In this document: piece after piece, positions 32,677-42,761 of the stretch
How positions within the stretch are numbered: the stretch's first letter is position 1
Layout of the letters: the number at the start of each line of letters is the position of its first letter
Origin: Mesorhizobium sp. Z1-4
GTDB taxonomy: Bacteria; Pseudomonadota; Alphaproteobacteria; Rhizobiales; Rhizobiaceae
Length of the DNA stretch: 64,000 nucleotides
Reading direction: 5' to 3'
NCBI RefSeq assembly: GCF_004000235.1
Contig: NZ_RCIO01000003.1
Span: 373-64,372 of the forward strand
Position numbers and translations under genes: made by a program
Notes under the pieces: model-generated
Told to the model about the DNA's origin: nothing
Database searches by the model: none
The model's input: the letters and a program-made list of their open reading frames with translations, nothing else

Positions 32677-33183
32677 ATGCTCTATGTCTGTTCGCTGCCG
32701 CGCATGCCGTCTGTGGTCAGCAATGTACGGGCGCAGCGCCTCATATCGCTGCTGAGCGCAGGCACGCCGGTCGAGCGTCCCGAGGCCATTCACGAAGACA
32801 ATCATCTGCTGCTTTCCATGCACGACATCGTGCAGGTGGAGCCGGACATGGTGCCGCCCGGCCAGAAGCATGTCGAAGAGCTGCTTCTGTTTGCCATGGG
32901 ATGGGACCGCATCAAGCCTATGGTGGTTCATTGTTTTGCTGGCGTCAGCCGCTCGACCGCGGCGGCTTACATCATCGGTTGCCAGCTAGCGCCGCACCGT
33001 GACGAGGCCGAGCTTGCCCAAGAGCTGCGGCTTGCGTCGCCGTCCGCGACGCCAAATGCGCGCCTGGTCGCCATCGCCGACAAGCTGCTTGGCCGCGATG
33101 GCCGGATGGTGAATGCCATTGCGGCCATCGGGCGCGGGGCAGACGCGTTCGAGGGCGAGCCTTTCGAATTCCGGTTCGATTGA
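32677..33183 (+). CDS. Protein-tyrosine-phosphatase-like protein
   Basis: A 168-residue cytoplasmic protein with the PTP/dual-specificity active-site loop HCFAGVSRST: H85, Cys86, Arg92 (C-x5-R). A possible general-acid Asp is D50 (MHDI). RBS GGAAAGG precedes the ATG at 32677; the longer frame upstream reads cobC out of frame. It is 4 bases past cobC and thus likely cotranscribed, but no B12 role is known for this family. It could be a phosphatase for protein, phosphothreonine or a small phosphate ester. Confidence 0.75.
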   Translation: MLYVCSLPRMPSVVSNVRAQRLISLLSAGTPVERPEAIHEDNHLLLSMHDIVQVEPDMVPPGQKHVEELLLFAMGWDRIKPMVVHCFAGVSRSTAAAYIIGCQLAPHRDEAELAQELRLASPSATPNARLVAIADKLLGRDGRMVNAIAAIGRGADAFEGEPFEFRFD

Positions 33184-33261
33184 CACAAGCCTGTGCCGGC
33201 GCAATTACATTGCCGGGCGCACGGGCGATGTTGCCCGCGGGCGGTCTAACTGGCGGCGGAC

Positions 33262-34980
33262 ATGACAGAATTCGTTACCGGAAGCGCATTTGCGCAAATA
33301 GCTGCGCTGCTGGCCATCGCCTCGGTCATTGGCCTTGTTGGCGTGCTGCTGCGCCAGCCGCTGATCGTGAGCTTCATTGTGGTCGGGCTGGTCGCCGGGC
33401 CCTCGGTGCTCGACCTCGTGCATGCCGAACATGAAATCGAGCTGCTGTCGGAGCTCGGCATCGCGGTTCTGCTCTTTCTGGTCGGGCTCAAGCTCGATGT
33501 CGGCCTGATCAGGTCGCTGGGCACCGTTTCGCTGATTTCCGGCGCGGTGCAAGTGACGGCGACGACCGCAATCGGCTATCTGATTGCACTGGCGGCGGGT
33601 CTGGGCAGCCTCGAAAGCCTTTATGTCGGCATCGGGCTGGCGTTTTCGAGCACCATCATCGTGGTCAAGATGCTGTCCGACAAGCGCGAGATCGATGCGC
33701 TGCACGGGCAGTTGGCGCTCGGCTTCCTAATCGTGCAGGACCTCGTGGTCGTACTGGCGATGATCACGCTGTCGGCGCTCGGCGTGGGTACCGGCGACGA
33801 AGGCAGTGCCGGCGATGCCGTGTGGGTGCTGCTTGCCGGTTTTGCTCTGCTGGCGTTTGTTATTGTCTTTGTGCGCTTCATTGCCGAGCCGCTAACCGAC
33901 TACATGGCGCGAGTACCGGAGCTGCTGATCTGCTTTGCGATCGCGCTTGCTGCAATTTTCGCCGCGGTTTCGGACATTGCCGGCCTTGGCAAGGAGATCG
34001 GCGGTCTGATGGCGGGTGTGGCACTCGCCTCGACACGCTACCGAGAGGCCATTGGCTCAAGGCTTGCGCCACTGCGCGATTTCCTGCTGCTGTTTTTCTT
34101 CGTTTCGCTTGGCGCGGAGATCGATCTTCGCGGGCTGGGGGCAAGTCTTGTCCCGGCGCTGGTGCTGTCGTTGTTCGTGTTGATCGGCAAACCGCTAATC
34201 GTCATGTCGGTGGCGCGTTTCATGAATTTCCGCAAGCGCACGGGCTTTCAGGCCGGCGTTGCGCTGGCGCAGATCAGCGAGTTTTCGCTGATCCTGGCGG
34301 GGCTGGGGCTGTCGCTCGGTCACCTCTCCAAGGACACACTCGGGCTGATCACGCTTGTCGGGCTGATCACTATCGCGGTGTCCAGCTACATGATCTCGTT
34401 CTGCAGCTCGCTGTACAAATGGCTCGAACCCTTGCTTGGCGTTTTCGAGCGCGCCAACCCGAGCAGGGAGATCGCGGCGGAAGGCAAAAAAGCCGGTGAG
34501 GCGCATGAGATCGTTCTGCTGGGTCTTGGACGATACGGAACGGCGATCGGGCTCCGATTGAAACAGCGGGGGCTGAAGGTGCTTGGCGTCGATTTCAACC
34601 CCGCCGCTGTGCGCCGCGGCCGTTCGCACGGCCTGGATGTCGAGTATGGCGACGCAAGCGACCCGGAATTCGTACGCCACCTTCCGCTCGACGGCGCGAA
34701 ATGGGTTGTTTCGACCGTACCGGTGCACGAATCCGGTGTCGTGCATGGCGATACGCGAGTGGCGATCGTGCAGGCGCTGAAGGATGCCGGATTTTCGGGG
34801 CGCATCGCGATTTCCTCGCACCGCGATGCCGAGGTGGCCGACTTGCTTGCGGCGGGGGCGGATCTGGTGCTTGAGCCGTTCCAGGATGCCGCCGACCAGG
34901 CGGCGGATCTTTTGACAGGACATGCCGAGCAGACGCGGTTCGACATCGAGCCGGTCGCCGGCGAAATTCAGGACGGCTAG
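33262..34980 (+). CDS. CPA2-family cation/proton antiporter, KefB/KefC-like
   Basis: A 572-residue inner-membrane exchanger with about twelve to thirteen hydrophobic segments (residues 1-385) followed by a cytoplasmic TrkA-N nucleotide-binding domain (VLLGLGRYGTAIGLRL near residue 419). ELGIAVLLFLVGLKLD near residue 63 and LGFLIVQDLVVVLAM near residue 152 are CPA2 blocks; the QD pair is in the ion-binding helix. Function is probably K+ (or Na+)/H+ exchange regulated by NAD(H). It is separated from the phosphatase by 78 bases. Confidence 0.87.
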   Translation: MTEFVTGSAFAQIAALLAIASVIGLVGVLLRQPLIVSFIVVGLVAGPSVLDLVHAEHEIELLSELGIAVLLFLVGLKLDVGLIRSLGTVSLISGAVQVTATTAIGYLIALAAGLGSLESLYVGIGLAFSSTIIVVKMLSDKREIDALHGQLALGFLIVQDLVVVLAMITLSALGVGTGDEGSAGDAVWVLLAGFALLAFVIVFVRFIAEPLTDYMARVPELLICFAIALAAIFAAVSDIAGLGKEIGGLMAGVALASTRYREAIGSRLAPLRDFLLLFFFVSLGAEIDLRGLGASLVPALVLSLFVLIGKPLIVMSVARFMNFRKRTGFQAGVALAQISEFSLILAGLGLSLGHLSKDTLGLITLVGLITIAVSSYMISFCSSLYKWLEPLLGVFERANPSREIAAEGKKAGEAHEIVLLGLGRYGTAIGLRLKQRGLKVLGVDFNPAAVRRGRSHGLDVEYGDASDPEFVRHLPLDGAKWVVSTVPVHESGVVHGDTRVAIVQALKDAGFSGRIAISSHRDAEVADLLAAGADLVLEPFQDAADQAADLLTGHAEQTRFDIEPVAGEIQDG

Positions 34981-35008
34981 CCGGGCGCCGGCCGAGAGGA
35001 GACAAGGC

Positions 35009-35896
35009 ATGGGCAACGCGGCAAAACTGCGTGGCGTTATCGCTGCGATCGCGACGCCGCTCGATGATAGCGGTAAGCCCGACGCGGCCCGGTTTCTCAC
35101 GCTTGCACGTCACCTGCTCGACAATGGCTGCGACGGGCTCAACGTGCTTGGCACTACGGGCGAGGCGACCTCGTTTACGGTCGACGAACGGCTTTCCCTG
35201 ATGCGGGCCGTCGCTGGCTCGGACCTCGATCTGAGCCGCATGATGGTCGGCACGGGCGCATCGGCAACCGGGGATGCAGTGGCGCTGACGGCAGCGGCGG
35301 CCGGGCTTGGCTTCGCCGGCGCTCTCGTTCTGCCGCCTTTCTACTATAAGGGCGTACCGGACGCAGGCATCGTCGACTATTTCCGTGCAATCGCGGCGGC
35401 AAGCGGAAGCCTGCCGCTTTACCTCTACAATTTTCCCGCCCTGAGTGGAGTGACCTATACGCCTGAGCTTGTGCGCGCGCTGATGGAGGCACTGCCGGGC
35501 CGGATTGCCGGACTGAAGGATTCTTCCGGCGATCTTGCCTATGCGCGCGAAATCGCGGCGATCGGCGACGAGCTCGCGGTCTTCCCTTCCAACGAGGCGG
35601 TGCTGATCGAAGCGCGGCAAGGTGCCTTTGCCGGCTGCATCTCCGCGACCGCCAATCTCAACGCCGGGTTTTGTGCTCGTGCCTTCCACGAAGGCGACGA
35701 GACGGCGCTGGCGAAAGCGGTGCGCATTCGCGCGCTGTTCGACGGCAAGGCGCTCGTCCCCGGGGTCAAGGCAGCGCTTTCCGCGCTTCACCATGATACC
35801 AGCCTGAGCCGGGTAAAACCGCCGCTTGTAGCGGCAACAGAGGCCGAAAAAGCCGCCTATGCGCGCGGAATCGCGGCCGAAGGCGAACCGAATTGA
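35009..35896 (+). CDS. DapA/NanA-family pyruvate-dependent aldolase
   Basis: A 295-residue TIM-barrel class I aldolase. Schiff-base Lys is in [11 protein letters not shown] near residue 171, the catalytic Tyr in [10 protein letters not shown] near residue 141, and the TTGEATS loop near residue 48. The Tyr block lacks the Arg that follows YNxPxR in true DapA and resembles E. coli NanA (PALSGV), so lysine biosynthesis is unlikely; a sugar-acid or sialate-like aldol substrate is more probable. GAGGAG at 34995-35000 precedes the ATG at 35009. Confidence 0.82.
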   Translation: MGNAAKLRGVIAAIATPLDDSGKPDAARFLTLARHLLDNGCDGLNVLGTTGEATSFTVDERLSLMRAVAGSDLDLSRMMVGTGASATGDAVALTAAAAGLGFAGALVLPPFYYKGVPDAGIVDYFRAIAAASGSLPLYLYNFPALSGVTYTPELVRALMEALPGRIAGLKDSSGDLAYAREIAAIGDELAVFPSNEAVLIEARQGAFAGCISATANLNAGFCARAFHEGDETALAKAVRIRALFDGKALVPGVKAALSALHHDTSLSRVKPPLVAATEAEKAAYARGIAAEGEPN

Positions 35897-35959
35897 ACGT
35901 TTCGGTCCTTGCTCTTGCCCGCCCGGAAGTGGCAAACAACGCGACCTGACCCATATTTT

Positions 35960-35975
35960 TCGGCATATTTGCCGA
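35960..35975. promoter_or_regulatory. Small inverted repeat upstream of ilvD
   Basis: TCGGCA-TATT-TGCCGA (35960-35975), 45 bases ahead of the ilvD ATG in a locally AT-rich leader. It could be an operator or a leader hairpin; nothing else is obvious in 35897-36020. Confidence 0.3.
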
Positions 35976-36020
35976 TCGGGCGCCACTGCGCCCCAACATT
36001 TTTGTACAGGATCACGAGAG

Positions 36021-37862
36021 ATGCCCGCTTATCGCTCACGCACCACCACTCACGGCCGCAACATGGCCGGCGCCCGCGGCCTTTGGCGCGCCACCGGCAT
36101 GAAGGACAGCGATTTCGGCAAGCCGATCATTGCCGTGGTCAACTCCTTCACCCAGTTCGTGCCCGGCCATGTGCACCTGAAAGACCTCGGCCAGCTTGTG
36201 GCGCGCGAGATTGAAAACGCCGGCGGTGTGGCGAAGGAATTCAACACGATTGCGGTGGATGACGGCATCGCGATGGGCCATGACGGCATGCTCTATTCGC
36301 TGCCTTCGCGCGAACTGATCGCCGACGCGGTCGAATACATGGTCAATGCCCACTGCGCCGATGCCATGGTCTGCATCTCGAATTGCGACAAGATCACACC
36401 CGGCATGCTGATGGCCGCAATGCGGCTGAACATTCCCGCGGTTTTCGTATCCGGCGGGCCGATGGAGGCTGGCAAGGTGGTCTGGGACGGCGAGGAGCGC
36501 GCCCTGGACCTCGTGGATGCCATGGTTGCGGCCGCGGATGACAGCGTCAGCGACAAACAGGTCGCCGTCATCGAACGTTCGGCATGCCCGACCTGCGGAT
36601 CGTGCTCGGGCATGTTTACCGCCAATTCCATGAACTGCCTGACCGAGGCGCTGGGACTTTCGCTGCCGGGCAACGGCTCGACGCTCGCAACGCATGCCGA
36701 CCGCAGGCGCCTGTTCGTCGAGGCGGGTCATCTGGTCGTCGATCTGTGCCAGCGTTATTACGAGCAGGAGGACGAAAGCGTGCTGCCGCGCAATGTGGCG
36801 AGCAAGGCGGCGTTTGAAAACGCAATGTCGCTCGACATCGCGATGGGCGGCTCGACCAACACCGTGCTGCACATCCTGGCCGCCGCCAAGGAAGGCGAGA
36901 TCGATTTCGACCAGGACGATATCGATGTTCTGTCGCGCCGGGTGCCGGTGCTGTGTAAGGTGGCGCCCGCAAAGTCGGACGTGCATATGGAAGACGTGCA
37001 CCGCGCCGGCGGCATCATGGCGATCCTCGGCCAGCTCGACGAAGCCGGGCTTATCAGGCGCGATGCACCGACCGTGCACTCTGCAACACTGGGCGACGCG
37101 ATCGATCGCTGGGATATCTCCCGATCGAACCAGGAAAGCGTACGCAACTTCTTCATGGCCGCGCCCGGCGGCGTACCGACGCAAGTCGCCTTCAGCCAGG
37201 ACAAGCGCTGGAGTGAACTCGATCTCGACCGCGAAAAGGGTGTCATCCGCAGCGCCGAGCATCCATTCTCAAAGGATGGCGGGCTCGCGGTGCTGAAGGG
37301 CAATATCGCCGCAGACGGCTGCGTGGTGAAAACCGCAGGCGTGGACGATTCGATCCTCAAATTCTCCGGCAAGGCCAAGGTCTATGAAAGCCAGGATGCC
37401 GCCGTGAAGGCCATTTTGAGCAACGAAGTCGTGGCCGGCGATGTGGTGGTTATCCGCTATGAGGGCCCGAAAGGCGGGCCAGGCATGCAGGAGATGCTCT
37501 ACCCGACCAGCTACCTGAAATCGAAAGGGCTGGGCAAAGCCTGTGCGCTGATCACCGACGGCCGTTTCTCCGGTGCGACGTCCGGCCTCTCGGTCGGCCA
37601 TGTTTCGCCCGAAGCCGCCAGCGGCGGCGCGATCGGCCTGGTGCGGGACGGCGATGTGATCGAGTTCGACATCCCCAACCGCACGGTCAACCTTGCTGTG
37701 TCGGACGACGAGCTCGCCAGCCGCCGCGCCGAGCAGGACAAGAAGGGCTGGAAGCCTGAAGCACCGCGCAAGCGCAACGTGACCACGGCGCTCAAGGCCT
37801 ACGCCGCGTTTGCGACCAGCGCTGCGAAAGGCGCGGTGCGCGATCTCGGCGATCTGGGCTGA
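36021..37862 (+). CDS. ilvD: Dihydroxy-acid dehydratase
   Basis: A 613-residue iron-sulfur dehydratase of valine, leucine and isoleucine biosynthesis. Cluster cysteines lie in [12 protein letters not shown] near residue 118 and [19 protein letters not shown] near residue 193, as in E. coli IlvD. ATG at 36021 with GAGAG just upstream gives the standard opening [20 protein letters not shown]. The frame upstream to 35859 is not supported. It is monocistronic here and convergent with the opp operon. Confidence 0.95.
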   Translation: MPAYRSRTTTHGRNMAGARGLWRATGMKDSDFGKPIIAVVNSFTQFVPGHVHLKDLGQLVAREIENAGGVAKEFNTIAVDDGIAMGHDGMLYSLPSRELIADAVEYMVNAHCADAMVCISNCDKITPGMLMAAMRLNIPAVFVSGGPMEAGKVVWDGEERALDLVDAMVAAADDSVSDKQVAVIERSACPTCGSCSGMFTANSMNCLTEALGLSLPGNGSTLATHADRRRLFVEAGHLVVDLCQRYYEQEDESVLPRNVASKAAFENAMSLDIAMGGSTNTVLHILAAAKEGEIDFDQDDIDVLSRRVPVLCKVAPAKSDVHMEDVHRAGGIMAILGQLDEAGLIRRDAPTVHSATLGDAIDRWDISRSNQESVRNFFMAAPGGVPTQVAFSQDKRWSELDLDREKGVIRSAEHPFSKDGGLAVLKGNIAADGCVVKTAGVDDSILKFSGKAKVYESQDAAVKAILSNEVVAGDVVVIRYEGPKGGPGMQEMLYPTSYLKSKGLGKACALITDGRFSGATSGLSVGHVSPEAASGGAIGLVRDGDVIEFDIPNRTVNLAVSDDELASRRAEQDKKGWKPEAPRKRNVTTALKAYAAFATSAAKGAVRDLGDLG

Positions 37863-37874
37863 GTTGTTTTTTCT

Positions 37875-37891
37875 CTCCCCGTTACGGGGAG
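37875..37891. repeat. GC-rich hairpin between ilvD and the opp operon
   Basis: CTCCCCG-TTA-CGGGGAG, a 7-pair stem. A run of six T's precedes it on the plus strand, but no U tract follows in either direction, so it is not a standard terminator. The stem matches the core of the cobG/cobN repeats and may be a truncated relic of that family, possibly still acting as an mRNA 3'-end hairpin. Confidence 0.5.
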
Positions 37892-37901
37892 GGAACCACC
37901 G

Positions 37902-38831
37902 TCACCGGCCCCTGATGCGCGGATCGAGCGCGTCGCGCAGGCCGTCGCCGACATAGTTCACCGACAACACCGTCAGCGAAATCGCCAGGCCCGGCCACAA
38001 AACGCGCTCGGGATATTGCTGCAGGTAATCGACCGCGTCGAACAGCAGCCGGCCCCAGGTCGGGAAGTCAGGCGGGAAGCCGAGGCCGAGGAACGACAGC
38101 GCGGATTCGGTGATGATCGCGTTGGCGATGCCAAGCGTTGCCGACACCATGATCGGCGACAGCACGTTGGGCAGAATGTGGCGGAAGATGATGCGGCGCG
38201 GCGGCGTGCCGATCGAGCGGCCGGCAAGCACGAACTCGCGCTCTTTCAGCGCCAGCACGTCGCCGCGCACGATGCGCGCGGTCTGCATCCATGAGGTGAC
38301 GCCGATCGCCACCACGATCAGGATGAAGATGCCTGTCTCCGGTCCGAAGCGGGAAGACAGCGCTTCGCGGAAAAGCATCACCATGACCAGCAGCAGCGGC
38401 AGAAGCGGCAGGGCCAGGAAGAGGTCGGTCACGCGCATAAGCGCACCGTCTAGGCGGCGGAAGAAGCCTGCCAGAACACCGATTGCCGTACCCAGCACCA
38501 GCGACAGCAGCATCGCCGTGATGCCGACGGCCACCGAGACCTTGCCGCCCGCCATCATGCGGGCAAGCATGTCGCGGCCGAGCTGGTCAGTACCCAGCGG
38601 GTGGGCAAAACTCGGACCCTGGTTGCGGGCCCGAATATCGATGAACTGCGCGTCATAGGGCCAGATCAGCGGCCCGATCACCACCGCCAGCACGATGAAC
38701 ATGAAGATGCCGGCGCCGACCAGCGCGCCGCGGTGGGTCTTGAACTGATCCCACACGTCGCGCCATTGCGAGCGAACCGGACGCGGCATGGCCGAAGGGG
38801 AGGCGGGCGGGCCCGCGGTCACATCAGTCAT
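37902..38831 (-). CDS. Peptide/opine-type ABC transporter permease, DppC/OppC family
   Basis: A 309-residue permease with an N-terminal cytoplasmic arm, six membrane segments and the HPLGTDQLGRDMLARMMAGG block near residue 95. Binding-protein-dependent EAA loop: ILPNVLSPIMV near residue 223. It ends the operon and is convergent with ilvD. Its start overlaps the DppB-type stop by 8 bases. Confidence 0.9.
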   Translation of the reverse strand: MTDVTAGPPASPSAMPRPVRSQWRDVWDQFKTHRGALVGAGIFMFIVLAVVIGPLIWPYDAQFIDIRARNQGPSFAHPLGTDQLGRDMLARMMAGGKVSVAVGITAMLLSLVLGTAIGVLAGFFRRLDGALMRVTDLFLALPLLPLLLVMVMLFREALSSRFGPETGIFILIVVAIGVTSWMQTARIVRGDVLALKEREFVLAGRSIGTPPRRIIFRHILPNVLSPIMVSATLGIANAIITESALSFLGLGFPPDFPTWGRLLFDAVDYLQQYPERVLWPGLAISLTVLSVNYVGDGLRDALDPRIRGR

Positions 38832-39831
38832 AACGAATCCTCGGATCGAGTATGCCGTAGAGGACGTCGGCGATGAGGTTGAAGGCCACGATCAGCACCG
38901 CGAAGATGAAGGTCAGCGTCTGCACCATCGGAATATCGTAGGCATAGATGGCGGTGATCAGCAGCTGTCCGATGCCGTTCACCTTGAATATCTGCTCGGT
39001 GATGATCGCCCCGCCGAAAATCCCGGGTACGCCGAGCGCGATGACCGTGATGACCGGTATCAGCGAATTGCGCAGCACGTGTGTGAGCAGGACGACCCTT
39101 TCGGTCATGCCCTTGCCGCGCGCGGTGCGCACATAGTCCTGATTGAGATTGTCGAGCATGGACGCGCGCATGAAGCGCGATATCTGCGCCGTCGTCTGCA
39201 GCGCCAGCACCATGACGGGCATGATCATCTGCCGGAGCTGGAACATGAAGCTGTCCCAGTCGGTTACCCGGTGTGTGGTGTCGTAGATCGAGGGGAACCA
39301 GCCGAGCTGGACGGAGAATATGACGATGACCAGCACGCCGGTGAAGAAGGGCGGTACGGAATAGCCGACCATGGTGACGAAGGTGCCGGTCTGGTCGAAC
39401 CATGAATATTGCCGATAGGCAGAGATGATGCCGATCGGAATGGCGATCAGGATGCCGACAACATAGGACATACCGACAACCCACAGCGTTTGCGGCAGGC
39501 GCTGCACGATGATGTCGAAAACCGGCGAGCGCGTTTGCCAGGAGATCACGCGCTGGCTGTCGCCGGCGATATCCCAGCCTGTCGCATCCGAGAAGATGTG
39601 CAGCGGTTCGTTGATCAGGAACTGCTTCAGCCAGAGCAGGTAGCGGACGTGCATGGGTTCGCCCAAACCCAGCGCCAGCCGAATTTTCTCCCTGACCTCC
39701 GGCGGTACCGTGAGCGGCATCTGTGCCGTCGGGTCGCCGGGCGCCAGGTCGAGAAGCAAAAAGATCGCAAGGCTGATGAACAGCAGTGTCGGCACCGCGA
39801 TCAGGAGCCTGCGGATAATATAATTCAGCAA
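38824..39831 (-). CDS. Peptide/opine-type ABC transporter permease, DppB/OppB family
   Basis: A 335-residue permease beginning at TTG (39831-39829), giving LNYIIRRLLIAVPTLLFIS, the DppB start. The only upstream candidate is a GTG at 39864 that lies inside the hairpin stem at 39860-39889, so it is rejected. AAGGCG upstream is an acceptable ribosome site. EAA loop HVLRNSLIPVITV near residue 254. The periplasmic loop around residues 70-105 (LKQFLINEPLHIFSDATGWD) is longer than in E. coli DppB. Confidence 0.85.
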   Translation of the reverse strand: MLNYIIRRLLIAVPTLLFISLAIFLLLDLAPGDPTAQMPLTVPPEVREKIRLALGLGEPMHVRYLLWLKQFLINEPLHIFSDATGWDIAGDSQRVISWQTRSPVFDIIVQRLPQTLWVVGMSYVVGILIAIPIGIISAYRQYSWFDQTGTFVTMVGYSVPPFFTGVLVIVIFSVQLGWFPSIYDTTHRVTDWDSFMFQLRQMIMPVMVLALQTTAQISRFMRASMLDNLNQDYVRTARGKGMTERVVLLTHVLRNSLIPVITVIALGVPGIFGGAIITEQIFKVNGIGQLLITAIYAYDIPMVQTLTFIFAVLIVAFNLIADVLYGILDPRIRYD

Positions 39832-39859
39832 GGTGTGGTCGCCTTGTCTTGCCGGAAAC

Positions 39860-39889
39860 AACACGCCCCGGCGGTTGCCGGGGCGTGTT
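39860..39889 (-). terminator. Strong intercistronic hairpin between binding protein and permeases
   Basis: A perfect 13-pair stem, AACACGCCCCGGC and its complement around a GGTT/AACC loop, 12 bases past the binding-protein stop. Followed by TTGTTTCC rather than a clean U run, so it should partly terminate and protect the binding-protein mRNA, giving it higher levels than the permeases. Confidence 0.75.
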
Positions 39890-39901
39890 GCCGATCAAGT
39901 T

Positions 39902-41608
39902 TTACTTGACGCGGTGCCAGTCAGCCACGTTCCAGAGCTCGCTGTCCCAGGTGTTGAGGACAACACCGCCCAGCGAGTTGGAGTGAGCCGAGACACGACC
40001 ACGGTCGACCAGCGGCACGACGACGTAGCTGTCTTTGGTCAGCATCTCGTTGAGCTTGCGGCCGATCTCGCCGCGCTTCTCGAGTTCGGCGGTCTTGCCG
40101 AGCTCGGCCACGAGCGCATCATATTCCGCGTCGCAGTAGCGGTTGATGTTTTCACCCTGCCACTGGGTCTCCGGACGCGGCGCCTTTTCGCAGGTGTGCT
40201 GCGCCAGATAGGCTTCCGGATCGGTGCCGTCGAAGTTGTTGGCGTACATTTCAACGTCCGCGTAGAACTTCTGGAAGGTGTCCGGAGAACCCGGGTCGCC
40301 ACCGAAATAGACCGAAGCGTCGATGTTCTTCAGTTCGGTTTCGACACCGATATCCGCCCACCACTGCTTGATCAGCGCCTGGAAGTCCTGACGCACGGCG
40401 TTGGTGGAGGTCTGGTAGGTGAGCGACAGCTTCATGCCGTCCTTGTCGCGGACGCCATCGCCATTGGAGTCGGTCCAGCCGGCTTCCTCAAGCAACGCCT
40501 TGGCGCCTTCGATGTCCTGCGTCATGCAGTCGGTGTTGTCGGAAGCGTAGAGTTCCGGAGCAGGCACCAGGTTACAGGTCGGACGGCCAGCCTGGCCGTA
40601 ACCGATCTCAACGAGCAGATCGCGGTCGATCGCCATGGAAAGTGCCTTGCGCACTTTCATGTCCGAAAGGATCGGGTGCGGATGCTTGGCGGTTGCACGC
40701 TCGCCTTCTGGAAGGTCGGGCGAGGGGTTGGTCATGTTCATTTCGATGCGCTCGACGAGCGAACCGAAGGCGGCAATCGGCTTGCCTTTGCCGGCGGCTG
40801 CCATGTTGGCGAGCACATCGGGAGCAAGCTGCAGGTTCCAGGCGTAGTCGAACTCGCCGGTTTCGAGCACTGCGCGGCCGGCAGCCGCTGCATCGCCGCC
40901 GCCCTTGAAGGTCAGCGTGGCGAATGCCGGCTTGTCGGGATCGCGATAGTTCGTATTGGCTTCCATCGTGATCACGTCGTTGGGACGGAACTCGACGACC
41001 TTGAACGGCCCGGTGCCGATCGGGTTGAAGTTGGCTTCCGTGCACTCAGGTGCCTTGGCGCCCAAGCAGTCCTGGAACTGCGCCTTCTGGATGATCGGCG
41101 ACTGACCGCCCATGAATGCCTGATAGGGGTAGGGCTTCGGCTCGCCGAAGGTGACCTTGATCGTCAGGTCGTCCAGGGCCTCGACATTGGTCACGCCTTC
41201 GAACTTGGCAGCCTGTGCGCAGCCGCCTTCGGGATGCATGCAGTATTCGGCAGTGAAGACGACGTCGGCCGAGGTGAGCGGCGTGCCGTCCGACCAGACG
41301 AGGCCTTCCTTGAGCTTCCAGGTGATGGTGGTCAGGTCATCGGAAACACCGCCATTGGCGACGGTCGGAATTTCGGCGGCCAGATAAGGCACAAGGTTGC
41401 CATCCTGGTCGAAGCGGCCAAGCGGCTCGATAACGAGCGATGCGGACTCAATGTCCTTGGTGCCGCTCGACAGATACGGATTGAGGATCGACGGCGCCTG
41501 CCAGTAGATGATCTTGACTTCGCCGTCGGAGCCTCGCTCCGCATACGCTGCGCTCGTTACGGCGGCTGCCGCCACCGTACCGATCAACAGTGATTTGAAG
41601 GTTTTCAT
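39902..41608 (-). CDS. Peptide/opine-type ABC transporter binding protein, SBP family 5
   Basis: A 568-residue periplasmic receptor with a Sec signal peptide (MKTFKSLLIGTVAAAAVTSA, cleavage after AYA at about residue 23) and no lipobox Cys. Family-5 blocks: TTITWKLKEGLVWSDGTPLT near residue 93, [13 protein letters not shown] near residue 190 and LSMAIDRDLLVEIGYG near residue 323. Ligands of this family include oligopeptides, opines, sugars and nickel chelates; the ligand is not determinable. It lies between the ATPase genes upstream and the permease genes downstream. Confidence 0.9.
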   Translation of the reverse strand: MKTFKSLLIGTVAAAAVTSAAYAERGSDGEVKIIYWQAPSILNPYLSSGTKDIESASLVIEPLGRFDQDGNLVPYLAAEIPTVANGGVSDDLTTITWKLKEGLVWSDGTPLTSADVVFTAEYCMHPEGGCAQAAKFEGVTNVEALDDLTIKVTFGEPKPYPYQAFMGGQSPIIQKAQFQDCLGAKAPECTEANFNPIGTGPFKVVEFRPNDVITMEANTNYRDPDKPAFATLTFKGGGDAAAAGRAVLETGEFDYAWNLQLAPDVLANMAAAGKGKPIAAFGSLVERIEMNMTNPSPDLPEGERATAKHPHPILSDMKVRKALSMAIDRDLLVEIGYGQAGRPTCNLVPAPELYASDNTDCMTQDIEGAKALLEEAGWTDSNGDGVRDKDGMKLSLTYQTSTNAVRQDFQALIKQWWADIGVETELKNIDASVYFGGDPGSPDTFQKFYADVEMYANNFDGTDPEAYLAQHTCEKAPRPETQWQGENINRYCDAEYDALVAELGKTAELEKRGEIGRKLNEMLTKDSYVVVPLVDRGRVSAHSNSLGGVVLNTWDSELWNVADWHRVK

Positions 41609-41750
41609 TTCATACTCCCATTTATTGTTACCCGTAGGGGAATACAGTCCGCTGCATTTCGGTGCATTGTGTCTTCCGTTCGCTGCGGCCTGCTGTCATT
41701 TCCGCACAAGTCTTTGTCGTTGGCAATCACTCCCGGTTTTTCTCTTGGCG

Positions 41751-42757
<1,007 letters not shown>

Positions 42758-42761
<4 letters not shown>

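Noticed and set aside
39832-39864. GTG start at 39864 for the DppB-type permease
   Set aside because: It lies inside the 13-pair hairpin and adds residues absent from the family; TTG at 39831 gives the standard N terminus.
39833-41593. Plus-strand open frame of 586 codons
   Set aside because: Antisense of the family-5 binding-protein gene, which has a signal peptide and conserved blocks.
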